From assembly GCA_035578155.1 (NCBI GenBank), contig JAPWDM010000001.1:87165150-87229149 (forward strand): a stretch of 64,000 nucleotides of DNA, read 5' to 3'. Within the stretch, counting starts at the first letter, position 1, and every line of letters starts with the position of its first letter. The translations under genes and the position numbers were made by a program. Below, piece by piece: positions 1 to 11,320 of this stretch. Source of the DNA: Brachynemurus nebulosus. Its lineage: Eukaryota > Arthropoda > Insecta > Neuroptera > Myrmeleontidae. Below the pieces are notes generated by a model. It saw only the letters and a program-made list of their open reading frames with translations, had not been told where the DNA came from and did not search any database.

Positions 1-951
1 ATCATCAATGCTACAAAATCTATACGCGCCAAATACCGTGCGCTCAAAGATAGTCAGTTTAAACGAGAGAAAAATTTACAAGAATCATTTAAGCCAATAA
101 CGGAGCCACTTAAGGAACTAGCTGCTGAAATAAGAAATGAACCAATAAAAAGTTTCTTGCTTAAAGATGAAAAACCTAAAATTAAAAAAGCACGTTTTTC
201 AACCGATTCTGATGTCGATATAAAGTCACATTTTCTTAGTAATGATAATAATGATGATGATACTGAGATATTTAGGTCAACGCTTATGGAACAAAGTAGT
301 CAACCTACAGCAACACCTTATGTGATGGAACAAAGTAGTCAACCTACAGCAAAACCCTATGTTGGTGCACTAGCTGAAAAATATCTCACGTTGGCAACCA
401 CACGTAGAGCTAAAAGAACCCTTGATCGTACCTATGGACCGCGTATAGATGAGCGAACAAATAAATGGATGATTGGTAATTCTGAATTGGATATAATTGA
501 TGATAATTTTATTATTAACAACATCGTTTACCCCGGTACTGAAGGTCTCTTTGAGTTAATGTTTAAAAAATATCCAAATCATCATGTATACACAGAGTCG
601 GATTTAGATACTTATAAGACCATTTTAAAAAGTACTAATGCGCATAAAAGAAGTTATAATATTAATGCACCAGTTAATTCAAATCAAAGTTATAAGTATA
701 GAATAATTATAAAAAAACTTTTTCCATCGTCACCAAGGTACACGTCAACACCCAAACGACAACCAACCGGTTCCGGTTTAATGCATTATGATGCTAATCA
801 AACGATTGATTATCGTTATTGGAATGATATAGACGAACTTATCGATAGACTAATATTATTGGTTGCGTCACAGCAAGCTGGACACACCAATCATCAAAAT
901 GAGATACAAGCCATTTTAGAGGAATTGCGCGAGGCTGATGTAATAGAATAA
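1..951 (+). CDS. Conserved Polinton ORF, 5' end outside window
   Basis: The frame is open from base 1 to a stop at 949-951, so the true start lies upstream; the first ATG inside the window is not a convincing start. The visible 316 residues begin with a basic, helical stretch containing the motif PITEPLKEL, then a KKARF motif and an acidic Asn/Asp run (NDNNDDDTEIF). Next comes a perfect-frame duplication of a 13-codon unit at 286-324 and 325-363. The C-terminus has a YWND-x-DELIDRL segment and ends in LEELREADVIE. Proteins with this layout accompany integrase and PolB in insect and cnidarian Polintons; that is from memory of the family, and their function is unknown to me. It lies 38 bases before the next ORF on the same strand. 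A decayed relative sits at 33.6-34.24 kb. Confidence 0.7.
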   Translation: MINATKSIRAKYRALKDSQFKREKNLQESFKPITEPLKELAAEIRNEPIKSFLLKDEKPKIKKARFSTDSDVDIKSHFLSNDNNDDDTEIFRSTLMEQSSQPTATPYVMEQSSQPTAKPYVGALAEKYLTLATTRRAKRTLDRTYGPRIDERTNKWMIGNSELDIIDDNFIINNIVYPGTEGLFELMFKKYPNHHVYTESDLDTYKTILKSTNAHKRSYNINAPVNSNQSYKYRIIIKKLFPSSPRYTSTPKRQPTGSGLMHYDANQTIDYRYWNDIDELIDRLILLVASQQAGHTNHQNEIQAILEELREADVIE

Positions 952-989
952 ATACAGGTGATCAACCTGATTAGATAGTCATTTCAAAC

Positions 990-1406
990 ATGAGCGTTGA
1001 CAAATTCGGTCGATTCAGCAGTGGCGGAAAAGCCGCTTCCATTAATTTAACAACGAATGGTGATTACGATATGAAAGGTAAACGTCTGACAAACGTTCGC
1101 ACACCTAAACATAAAGCTGATGCTGTTAACTTGGCTTTTCTTAATGAAGCGCTTGCTAAAATTTCGGACGGTATGACAACACTTGAAAATTCACATAAAC
1201 AATTTGAATCAATTGTGACCGCAAAACTTAGTCATTTGGAGAACATGGATAATGAGTTGAAAATGGTAATGGAAACTATTGCAAATGCGGTATTTAAAGA
1301 GGAATTTCACGTTAAATTTAAGCAATTAGAAAATAAAATACAATTTATTTCGAACCTATATAAGCAACTCACTGTAAATACCATGCCAACAGTTCAAGAT
1401 GAGTAA
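990..1406 (+). CDS. Small fibre/tail-collar-like protein of the Polinton
   Basis: This 138-residue ORF starts MSVDKFGRFSS and contains YDMKGKRLTNVRTP followed by DAVNLAFL at about residues 28-51. That pattern resembles the short repeat at the base of phage tail fibres and of small fibre-like proteins of adintovirus/Polinton genomes (family knowledge, not tested here). The remaining two thirds is predicted helix rich in Lys, Glu and Leu with heptad-like spacing, suggesting a coiled-coil stalk. The ATG at 990 is the first in frame. The stop overlaps the integrase start by 8 nt. A virion attachment or stalk role is inference; an unknown accessory protein is the alternative. Confidence 0.55.
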   Translation: MSVDKFGRFSSGGKAASINLTTNGDYDMKGKRLTNVRTPKHKADAVNLAFLNEALAKISDGMTTLENSHKQFESIVTAKLSHLENMDNELKMVMETIANAVFKEEFHVKFKQLENKIQFISNLYKQLTVNTMPTVQDE

Positions 1407-2325
1407 AGTTAAAGAACAAGTTGTAAGCGAATTACACAAACCGGCTCGTAAAAATTTCAAAAGGCGTCGTGTTATAACTAAGGGTATCGATGATTTATGG
1501 CAAGCTGATCTTGTTGAAATGGGTGCTTATGCGAAAGAAAATCATGGATATAGGTACCTGTTGACAGCTATTGACACATTTTCGAAGTATGCTTGGACTG
1601 TACCGGTAAAAGATAAATCTGGAGTGCTTGTTACTGCTGCCATGGAATCAATATTCAAACAGAGCAAGCGCACACCGACGCACCTTCAAACAGACGACGG
1701 CCGAGAATTTTTTAATAGTAACTTTAAGGCGTTAATGGAAAAACATAATATTAATCATTATTCTACATATAGTACGTTAAAAGCTTCAATCGTTGAACGT
1801 TTTAATCGTACCATTAAGAATAAACTTTGGCGTGCTTTTTCTCTAAACGGTAATTATAAATGGTTGCAATTAATTAACGATTTAGTTGATGAATATAATA
1901 GAACAAAGCATCGTACAATCAAAATGGCTCCACGAGATGTCACTGCTGATAATGAAGCATATTTATTATCTAATGTATACAGTAATATAAAAATTGCTGG
2001 TGCAGCCAAGTATAAAGTTAACGACTTTGTTCGAATTAGCAAATTTAAATCAATCTTTGAAAAAGGCTACACACCGAATTGGTCTACGGAAATTTTTAAA
2101 ATCGTCAAAGTTAAACATACAAATCCGGTCACATATCTACTTGAAGATATCAATCAACGGCCTATCCGAGGCAGCTTTTACGAGTATGAACTACAGAAAG
2201 TTAAATATCCTGATGTGTACCTCGTGGAACGAATTCTGAAGAGACGTGATGGGAAAGTATTGGTCAAGTGGCTTGGTTTCCCATCGGATAACAACAGCTG
2301 GATTCAAGAATCTGATATTGTTTAA
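1399..2325 (+). CDS. Polinton retroviral-type integrase with chromodomain
   Basis: The 308-residue protein is a DDE integrase, which would insert element DNA into host chromatin. Catalytic residues are visible as D37 (WQADL), D99 (TDDGREF) and E133 (IVERFN), giving D-D-33-E spacing. A DNA-binding C-terminal region follows at about 195-260. A chromodomain occupies 274-308 (YLVERILKRR, VKWLGFPSDNNSW), a module that binds methylated histone tails and can direct insertion. The usual zinc-binding HHCC domain is not evident upstream of the core; the N-terminus is a short basic stretch. The ATG at 1399 overlaps the preceding ORF by 8 nt. The reading frame has no lesion, so the enzyme may be functional. 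The chromodomain ends at the extreme C-terminus. Confidence 0.93.
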   Translation: MSKVKEQVVSELHKPARKNFKRRRVITKGIDDLWQADLVEMGAYAKENHGYRYLLTAIDTFSKYAWTVPVKDKSGVLVTAAMESIFKQSKRTPTHLQTDDGREFFNSNFKALMEKHNINHYSTYSTLKASIVERFNRTIKNKLWRAFSLNGNYKWLQLINDLVDEYNRTKHRTIKMAPRDVTADNEAYLLSNVYSNIKIAGAAKYKVNDFVRISKFKSIFEKGYTPNWSTEIFKIVKVKHTNPVTYLLEDINQRPIRGSFYEYELQKVKYPDVYLVERILKRRDGKVLVKWLGFPSDNNSWIQESDIV

Positions 2326-2439
2326 ACAATCTAATTTTTGATAATCTGTAAGATAAAAAGTTTTTTTTCAAATAAATAACACATATATGTAAATAATTAT
2401 TGTTCTTTATTTTTAAAATATAAGTATGAATACAAAATA

Positions 2440-2545
2440 TTTTCACAATAAATGTATATGTAATATTTTTTACAATAAATGTTTTGTATATGAAATATTT
2501 TTTTACAATAAATGTATATGAATTATTTTTTACAATAAATAAATA
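2440..2545. repeat. Tandem AATAAA array between convergent genes
   Basis: Four copies of ACAATAAA occur at 2447, 2474, 2507 and 2534, with alternating 27- and 33-bp spacing (a 60-bp higher-order period). They lie between the integrase stop and the stop of the convergent gene. They are good candidates for multiple poly(A) signals of the plus-strand transcript. Confidence 0.7.
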
Positions 2546-3295
2546 TTAAAAATTGTATGATTTGTTTATATATTCAATAACACCCGAACGTAATTGTTTC
2601 ATGTTTTCAGGTAACTGATCCCATACTTGACAAATTCGTTGTGCATATTCGGGTATCATATATGCATACAGATGTTGCACCCAAATATCATATTTCAATA
2701 GTTGTTTTGTTAAGTATAATAACATATCGAAATTTCTGACTTTTGTATACAAATAAGGATGAGTCAGAAATATGTCTTCAACGTGTGATATCCGTGTTGC
2801 AAATGTCAATGGTTCACCAACAGGCGGTTGAAAGTTTTCCTCCATTTTCACACCATTCTTGCACATTTCACAGCGAATTTTCAAACCAGGTGGTCCATCA
2901 ATATGATCTTGTTGCCAGGGTCGATTATAATGTTCAAAACATGGTTCACATTCTTGAAACATGGCTCGATAATCGGATGGTAACCAAATCCAGGCGCGTT
3001 GTATGATTTTCGCACCATAACTTTTCAACACATTCAAACTGATCCACTTGTAGATTTGAAGAAATGTTTCCAAAGTCAGTTCGTTCAGTAGCATTGGTTC
3101 ACGTTCGAAAAATTCACCAATTGAAACATCCATTTTATCCCACTCCATTGATTCCGGTTCAGACAATTTCAAATTTTGCATTTTTACAATAGCATCAATT
3201 GTTTTTTCGTAGGTATCAACCCGTTTACGTAGTTTATCCAGTTCACTTGAAAATATTTGTAGCCGTTTCCAGTAAGCCGATGATGACGATGCCAT
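2546..3295 (-). CDS. Polinton protein of unknown function with two CxxC pairs
   Basis: This 249-residue protein starts at the ATG at 3295 (MASSSSAYWKR). The frame extends two codons upstream but only to a GTG. An N-terminal helical region of about 45 residues is followed by Trp- and Tyr-rich sequence. A central pair of CxxC motifs (CEPC near residue 116 and CEMC near 143) could bind zinc. No signal peptide or membrane segment is apparent. It is transcribed in the same direction as the polymerase and begins about 37 bases beyond the polymerase stop, so the two may share a transcript. I do not recognise the family. The clean frame and its position inside a Polinton argue for a real gene. Confidence 0.65.
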   Translation of the reverse strand: MASSSSAYWKRLQIFSSELDKLRKRVDTYEKTIDAIVKMQNLKLSEPESMEWDKMDVSIGEFFEREPMLLNELTLETFLQIYKWISLNVLKSYGAKIIQRAWIWLPSDYRAMFQECEPCFEHYNRPWQQDHIDGPPGLKIRCEMCKNGVKMEENFQPPVGEPLTFATRISHVEDIFLTHPYLYTKVRNFDMLLYLTKQLLKYDIWVQHLYAYMIPEYAQRICQVWDQLPENMKQLRSGVIEYINKSYNF

Positions 3296-3332
3296 TTCCA
3301 CTTGCGTACTAATTTTAACGTTGTTGATATAT

Positions 3333-6300
3333 TCAGTAATTTAACGAGTAATGTCCCCATGCTAAAGTATCCGTTTCCCCCTCCACAATATATCGTTTCG
3401 TATCGTACGGGCTGAGCGCCACCTTGTTCTGAGTTACACTATACACGTTATGTTTTTTCGATTGTATCAGGTTTTGTTGTCGGTTTATGATTGTATTGTG
3501 TTTTAGACAGTCCACGTAATCGTTGAAAGTTATCGTTTTCTTAACCACAGAATTCTTTACACCTTTCGCTTTCTTCGTGTGATCCTCGCCGTCCACTTGA
3601 CAACTATACATTTTCGATCTTAAGCCCACAAATTTTGTAAAGATTCGACCATTTAGCTCATCCTTCATTAACCCGGGTATTTTCTTATTGACTCTTGGCA
3701 TGTTATATTGATTATCCGCGTTGTAATCCGACGTATCGAAGTATTGAATATCTCGTTTCATTATTTCGTAAATATCTGAGCATTTTATCTCGTAAATCAA
3801 TGAATCGGTATCCGTGTAGAGTAATTTGCTGTTGTTCCCGAACGTTGGCTGTATGTAGTTGTAATGAAAATCGTAGACACATGTTTTCGAAATATCCAGA
3901 ATTGCTTGCCCGACGTATATTGGTTTGTTCATAAACACTTCCGTTTTTCGTAGTTCGACTGCAATAAGATTCTCGTCAAATATGGTGCGGCTGTGGAAAT
4001 TCGGTTTTGCTATCATAACTTCCGCACCATATCGTCCATACCATTTCGTTAACAATTTCACGATCGAGTGTTTCCGTACGTTTTCCATCGTTTTCCCGAA
4101 GACCGCGTTGTTGAGTAGCTTGTAGAGATTTTTCTCGAATTCGTTTCCCGCCGTTTGTCTTAGAGCTGTGTTTAAATCTATGTAGGATTTAAGCCATGGT
4201 GATTGATCGAATTGTAGCACTCTATTGATTTTCTTTAATTTCATCCCGTGTTGTAGACATTGTTTCAGGTTCCGATAGTGTATCACGTATTTCTGTTTGT
4301 TGTATAGCGTTGCCAATAACATTTCCTGTTTAGTACCGGGTGCACACATTCTCTCTGGACATAATGGTAAATCGTTGTGTTTATCGTGCAGTTCTCTCGG
4401 GTATTCCAAATCCACTTCAAGTATGTATCCTGTAGGTGAATCATCGGGTATTTGTTGAACATCTGTGTCAGTATTTTCCATCCATTTGAAATTTCCCGTT
4501 GGTAAGTATTGTGACATTGCCCATCCATATAAGTTGTTCACGTCATAGTACATCAGGTATTTTGATTCCTCGTCCGGATCGTAGGTGTTCATATATTTAT
4601 TGTTTGCTGTCGCGTATCGGTTACTACACTGGCTCAATCCACCTCGAATACCACGTTCAATGAATAATAATTGGTCCACATCAGATATCAGTTCTAACTC
4701 CACTTTTGTATATTTTAAGGCTGCATCCCACGTAAGTCCCGGCGTCGTGTAATAATGAGCTGGATCCAATCCGTGTGTGCGCATGCACGTATCCCGAAAA
4801 TTCTCGAAAACATCCGCGAGTAGTAGTATGTCCGTTTTCATATATAAATCCGAGTATTCTCCAAGCGTCTGTATGTTGAATGTATCCCAAACTTTTTGTG
4901 CGTGTGTATAGTCATCCATGGTGATATCGTTGTCGTTGAGTCGATTGTAGAATTTCTCCCGTGATGGTAAACATGTTTCTTCCAATTTATCCCAACCTGA
5001 TATGTAGTCGTACGGAAAAACACCTTTGCGCGTAAGTAATTTGTAGTCGATATCCGGAAATTGTGATTTAACTATGTTGAACTCGTTGAGATATGAAGAT
5101 AATTTATCCAAACTTGATGCCATAAATCGGAAAGAGTCGATGAATCTAAATGTAATTTCGCTGCCCGTAACATGTTTAGTGAATGCAATGTATCGTTCCT
5201 TGTTGATTGGTAGTAAGTCGACACGTCCCTCGAATGCTGTTGCTATATCCTTTATTACGAAATGTGCATCATAACCACTCAAGTTGTGGAATACAACAGG
5301 AATCATATGAAAATCCTTATAATTCAAGTTGCATCCCTTGTGCGCAGGTCCATTGTATTCGCCGGTGAAGTGGTTATGATCACGAACCACAATATCCTCA
5401 GGTTTGAATGGTTTCTCGCAGATGTGGCACCCGGTACTTCGTTGTTTAAGTTGCTGTTGTTCCTCTGGTGTTAACTCGTTCATTGGTATTATGTTGTCGT
5501 ATATGGGTTCCAAGATATTTTCACGTAACGTTGCCAGTTCTTCCGCGAACCATTTTTCGCAATTTGGCCCGCGGTATGATCTATAGTAGCTTAGTTGGTT
5601 GTTGTAGGAGCAGTGAAAGTAGTAACCGATACTGTATGCCCGATGTTGTTGATATGTTGTCGTGTTTTTCTGATTTCCGTTATCCGTCACAGGTTGTAGG
5701 AATGATTCCACGTCGGCGTAAATTATAAATGGAACACGTTTCTTGTTGCTATAGTTCTTGAATGATATGTATTTGCTTTTCCCTTCTGGCATTATCACTC
5801 GACAGTTGTTCATATTCACGCAGTCTTCAGTATGTTTTATCAGTTTATCCTCCGTACGAAAGTAATTCAGGCATCGATCGCAGATGTAATGGTGGTGGCC
5901 ACGTTTTGATAATTGTCTTGATACAAGTCGCGATAAGTCCTTAATCCAGCAGAAATGGTAGCGTAAATCTTGATCGTTGTCCTGTTCGTTGTCTTCATCC
6001 TCGTAATACTCGTTCTGGATCATTAAAAGGTTTATGTGGTTTTGTTTCTTCTCTCTCGTGAGCGCAGCAGGTACGGTTTCAAAATGTCCATTTTGTTTTT
6101 TTAGTATAAACACGTTGACTGATATAGCTGGATTCTGTTTCTCGAATTTGCTCACTTGTTGGATCGTCATTGGAAATTGTATCCCGTCCAAATTTAGCAC
6201 CGTTGAGAAGTGTGGATAAGAGCTGGTTCGAGCTGGATTTTTATTTGATGTTGCTGGATAAAGTGCAGAGACCACCGCCCACGCGAAACAGGCGTCGTCG

Positions 6301-7217
6301 TTTAAGTTTTCAATGTTGATACATGCTTTTTTAGTTTTTATTTCCTGCGGCAATTCGATGTAGCTTGATCCACGGAATGGTGTGTATTTGTTCACGTTCA
6401 CGGCTAGGTTGATTATGCTTGATAAAGCCCATCCGCTCCCCGACTCGGTAAACTCGCTCAATTTTCTCAAAATTGGTTCCCGTACATGTTCCATGTAGCA
6501 CTGTTTTAAGTTTGTTCCTTGATCTATTATGATATTCGGTGTATTGAAATGTTTCATGTCGTATTTGTCCTCGTCACCATCAGTTTTCACAAATAACCCG
6601 CAGAACGTTGTGTTGACTTTTATCGTTAAGTATTTTTTTAATATATTTTGTATTCGTCGAGTGAACATCGATGTAGCGTCGTCTAAAAAGTCCTTTGGCT
6701 CTATGTGTGTTATGTTGGTAACCACTCCCGTTCGTATTCGACTTGCAAATGCGGATTCCACGTCAGCCCATTGAATTCTATCAGATCTTTTACGTTGATT
6801 TCGATTCATGCCGGCACCTGAAACAATCAACATAAAAAAATTATTTATCAAATTTATAAAAAATCATTAAAAAAAAAAAAAATTTATATTTAAAAAACTT
6901 ACCATGTAGATATATCAAAATTATAAAAAAAAAATCATTAAAAAATAAAGTTATATTTAAAAAAACTTACCATGTTTTCGTAGCGCCTTCATTCTGATTC
7001 GAAATCCTTTCATTTTTCCCGCACATGATTCAAAATGTTTGCGTTGTCCCAAGTTTTCCGCTCCACGAATTGCCTTATTTATTAGTCTCACGTTTGTACT
7101 TGTATGTTTCATCCATTTTTCCAATTCATCTGCATCCCGGGTATCCATTTCCAATAATGATAGCGCGTTTCGTACATTTTCCACCATTCTAGTTGCCACG
7201 TCGTTTAATGAAGCCAT
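3333..7217 (-). CDS. Protein-primed family B DNA polymerase, two exons
   Basis: Exon 1 is 7217-6971 and exon 2 is 6817-3333; removing the 153-nt intron gives 1,243 codons in frame. In spliced numbering, a C2H2-like finger lies near 395-415 and the exonuclease motif I (YADVES) has D451/E453. An endonuclease VII-like cysteine cluster spans about 546-578 and holds RDHNHFTGEYNG. Exonuclease motif II (HNLSGYDAHF) is near 594-602. Polymerase motif A (DVNNLYGWAM) starts at D841, motif B (KLLNNAVFGKT) lies near 982-991, and motif C (YTDTDS) has D1085/D1087. These motifs identify the Polinton/adintovirus replicase, which primes from a terminal protein. All catalytic aspartates are present and no stop interrupts the frame. 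The unspliced long ORF begins inside the intron with sequence unlike coding DNA, so the spliced model is preferred. Confidence 0.9.
6818..6970 (-). other. PolB intron with a duplicated 5' splice site
   Basis: On the minus strand the donor is CATG|GTAAGT at 6970 and the acceptor is TTTCAG|GTGCC at 6818. A second CATG|GTAAGT lies inside the intron near 6899-6903, within an AT-rich stretch of about 70 bp that repeats the sequence around the first donor. Only the outer donor joins exon 1 to exon 2 in frame from the ATG at 7217. Confidence 0.75.
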
Positions 7218-7329
7218 TGTTGTATTTTACTTTAAAAAAAAAAACCTCGATACAAATTCTTGCAACAGTAACAATATTAACTGCTTGAAGTTTGCTGAAG
7301 AAGTGATTTGAGGCGGCACGCAGACCTCA

Positions 7330-7336
7330 ATTTATA
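7330..7336 (-). promoter_or_regulatory. TATA box candidate for PolB
   Basis: The minus strand reads CGTATAAATTG here, 113 bases before the polymerase ATG. The intervening sequence holds no upstream ATG that would obviously compete. Nothing else is recognised between the gene and about 7440. Confidence 0.4.
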
Positions 7337-7439
7337 CGATTTTGACTGCTCGAAAAATTCTGGAGGGGAATCACAAAAAATGCTGGCTCAGAATTTTTAC
7401 AACGCAAATAACCGAAGGTCAAATGTCAAATTCCGAGAA

Positions 7440-8945
7440 ATTTATTTCGCATTTGAAACCTAATAAAAGAATTGCTGACTAATTTTAAATAAACAAAAAT
7501 TAAAACTTATATAAACAAATTGAAAAAACCCCCGATTATTATCGGGCCATAAATTAAAAATTCCGAGAAAACTATTTCGTATTTGAAATCAAACAAAGAA
7601 ATTGCTGTGTTGTCAAAATCTTAAATAAACATTTTTTAAATTAAAACATGTCTTATATAAATAAATTAAAAAAATATCTGAGTATGAGTCAGCAAAATCT
7701 TAAATAAACACACAGCTATATTAATAATTTATGAGGACATTAATGTAAACAAATTCCTGGAACTGACAAGTTGTGACTTGCTTTTAAATAAAATTCCCCT
7801 CTGGCTATGATGCAAACATATCATGAAATTACATCATCCTAAGTCAGCTAAAAAAATCTTAAATAAACAAACTCAAACCGTATAAAGTCACGAGTTTTTA
7901 TTAAATAAACATCTTATAAAGTGCTGACTCATATACAAAAAAAACCTCAAGTACAGCTGACACCCAAATTTCCAGCAGTACAGTAGCGGTCAGAAATCTG
8001 GAGTCTGGAATCTGGAGTCTGAAGTCATGATTGCGGCTAGCGCTTGGTACAGTGCCCCCACAAAATTTAGCGGCCTCCCCGTGGGTTAGGGTATTCCCCA
8101 CATTTTTGACTTGGTAATGTACCTTTCGTTTAAAATGACGCAATTAAGGTAAGCGCGTGTTGGGGTTAAGGTTTGCACGTACAGTACGCTTCAAAAAGTG
8201 ATCGGATACCTTTTTACTCAGGGGGGCCCGCACTTTTGACACGGCAGTGTACCAAAAATTTAAGTACAGTACGGCGTCAAAAGTTTGGGGCCACTCCTGT
8301 GTTAGGGTATTCCCCACATTTGTTGACGTGATAGTTCGTTTAAGATGGCGCAATTAAGGCAAGCGCGTGTTGGGGTCAAGGTTTGCACGTACAGTACGCT
8401 TCAAAAAGTGATAGGGTACCTTTTTGGCCAGGGGGGTCCACACTTTTGACACGGCAGTGTACCAAAAATTTAAGTACAGTACGGTATCAAAAGTTTGGGG
8501 CCACCCCCGAGTTAGGGTATTCCCCATATTTTTGATGCGGTAGTGTACCCCATCTATCAAATTGTAACCTAAAATTCAGTCTGCGCATGCGTCATGTACT
8601 TAAATTCAGTCTGCGCATGCGTTAGGTTTGCATTCAAAAACTATGGCGGGTAATGGGTTAACACAAAACTAAATTGTGACGAAAATAGTGATGATGCATA
8701 ATGGGTTAAGATAAATTAATTTGGTTGCTGGTGATGACTCATGTGTTTGGAATTTCAAGGCCAACAGTATGAGCGAGTGTTGGGGTCAAATGTCAACAAC
8801 AAATTTTAAATACATGTACTCTGTACGTGCCGGGTCAAAGGTCAATTCATACACTAGGTACAGTAGGACCCCAAACTACACGGTTCTTAACACGGTCAAA
8901 AAAGTAGTCCGGATAATTGAGGTTTTACTGTGTCACAGAATCGGC
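7440..8945. repeat. Half-copy of the 41.5-45.4 kb foldback element
   Basis: This segment matches the right arm of the later foldback element (about 44.0-45.33 kb) in the same order and strand. Shared landmarks are the AAATAAACA-rich inner end, the block around GTAGCGGTCAGAAATCTGG, the roughly 195-bp tandem units beginning GTACAGTACGCTTC, the paired TGCGCATGCG boxes near 8585 and 8613, and the outer AACACGGTCAAAAAAGTAGTCCGG. It is more diverged than the arms of the 41.5-kb copy are from each other, and no opposite arm is nearby. ORFs in it are repeat translations, not genes. Confidence 0.75.
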
Positions 8946-8960
8946 CTAGCCATTCTACTA

Positions 8961-9266
8961 TGTACTATATGTTTTTGGGGTCGCTGAATCCGAATTTGGG
9001 CTCAGTTTCATTCCAGTACATCTGGGTTCGGCCATAACCTCAAAAAATACCCTCAAAATTAACAAATATAGCAATTTTGAGGGTGTTTTTTGAGGTTATG
9101 GCTGAACCCAGATGTACTGGAATGAAACTGACCCCAAATTCGGATTCAGCGACCCCAAAAACATATAGTACATATAGTGAGACCTCCAGGTCAGAAAATT
9201 TTTTTTTGTTGTGTGGCCGTGCACAACACAAAAAAAAAATTTTCTGACCTGGAGGTCTCACTATAT
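8961..9266. repeat. Two adjacent palindromes
   Basis: 8961-9172 is an inverted repeat of about 100-bp arms centred near 9066 (outer TGTACTATATGTTTTTGG, inner CCTCAAAA). 9174-9266 is a second hairpin with arms of about 38 bp (AGTGAGACCTCCAGGTCAG) centred near 9220. The motif ATGTACTATATGTTTTTGG recurs again directly after the second hairpin, at about 9264-9283. This is probably a MITE-derived repeat. Confidence 0.7.
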
Positions 9267-9421
9267 GTACTATATGTTTTTGGCAAAATTTTGCACCACA
9301 TTTCTATTTGTGCTGACACAGTGTTCTACGCGATAAAAACATGTCCATAGAGATTGAGTGTAGTCTAAACAAAGAATACAGCAGCGACTTATTCTCAGTT
9401 TAAATCAGCGTGCCATAGCTA

Positions 9422-9935
9422 ATGAATAAAGCTACATTTATTTTTAATTTACAAATAATGTATCCGGTATCGAAATCTACTACGAAATTAGTGATTGAAT
9501 TATTAAAAAGTAGACAATCTACAAGATATATCGCTCGGAAAATTAATATTAGCCAATCGACAGTACAAAAAATTCGAAAAAAATGTAATTTACTAATAGA
9601 GAAAAATGTTGGTGGTCGGAAAAAAACTATCAGGAGAGGATGTTAGAAGAGTTATACGATATTTGGCTACCGGAGAAGCATCTTCGGCTTCTGAGGCAAC
9701 CAAACTTTTACAGGAAGACGTTGGCAAGTCAGTAAGTAAGTGCACAGTTCGTTGGGCATTACATTCCGCAAAGTTCCGAGCTGTCGAAAGAAAAAAGAGA
9801 CCACTTCTCACTAAAAAAATATTAAAGCCAGAAAATTTCTTTATAAAACAATATATAAAATGGGATGATGATGACTGAATGAAGGTGATTTTGATTTGGT
9901 CAGATGCGACTAAAATTAATAGATACAGTAGGGGA
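9422..9935 (+). pseudogene. Tc1/mariner-like transposase, broken N-terminal half
   Basis: Translation from 9422 gives a helix-turn-helix region (STRYIARKINISQSTVQKI) typical of the paired-like DNA-binding domain of Tc1 transposases. The frame breaks in the A-run at 9617-9623 and continues in the next frame (KLSGEDVRRVIRYLATG) as the second DNA-binding subdomain. A TGA at 9876-9878 sits where the family normally has Trp, and the following WSDATKINRY holds the first catalytic Asp with the usual neighbouring Glu replaced by Ala. Homology stops near 9935, so the second and third catalytic residues are absent. It is a dead fragment next to the (TA)n-core repeat. Confidence 0.8.
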
Positions 9936-10232
9936 GACGGGGGCTAGTATTAAGGGGGGTAAGTATTAACAGGCCATTTTCCGCCAAACTACGGACGAAA
10001 AAATTAAGTACGTCCGGTTACTGTCATCAGTAGATGACCACGGACACGTTGTGACCAATCAGTCTTCGGCCAGTTGCCGCAAAACAAAGTTGTGAGTAAG
10101 GCGTAGATTTTATTAGGTAAAAGAACATTTTTAAGTCGACGGTTTTTTGATTTGAAGCATGAGCCAGTTCGGATTCCAGCTCGCATACCAAATTTCATAA
10201 GCATTAAACGTATCGTTCGAGAGTTGTCGCGG

Positions 10233-11164
<932 letters not shown>

Positions 11165-11320
11165 TAATATATATATATATATAAATTTTAGTGAAGTAGA
11201 TTTTCGGCTTCTCGGGTTCCAAAACAAGTTTCCACCATAGTCCCGGACTTAGGTTTTACCATAAAAGCCGCTGTAATAGCTGTTCCAGAATGGAAATTCG
11301 CTAAAAAGAAGTGACGAGCA

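Noticed and set aside
3695..6774. Many plus-strand ORFs of 60-90 codons opposite the polymerase
   Set aside because: They are shadows of the 3.5-kb PolB exon.
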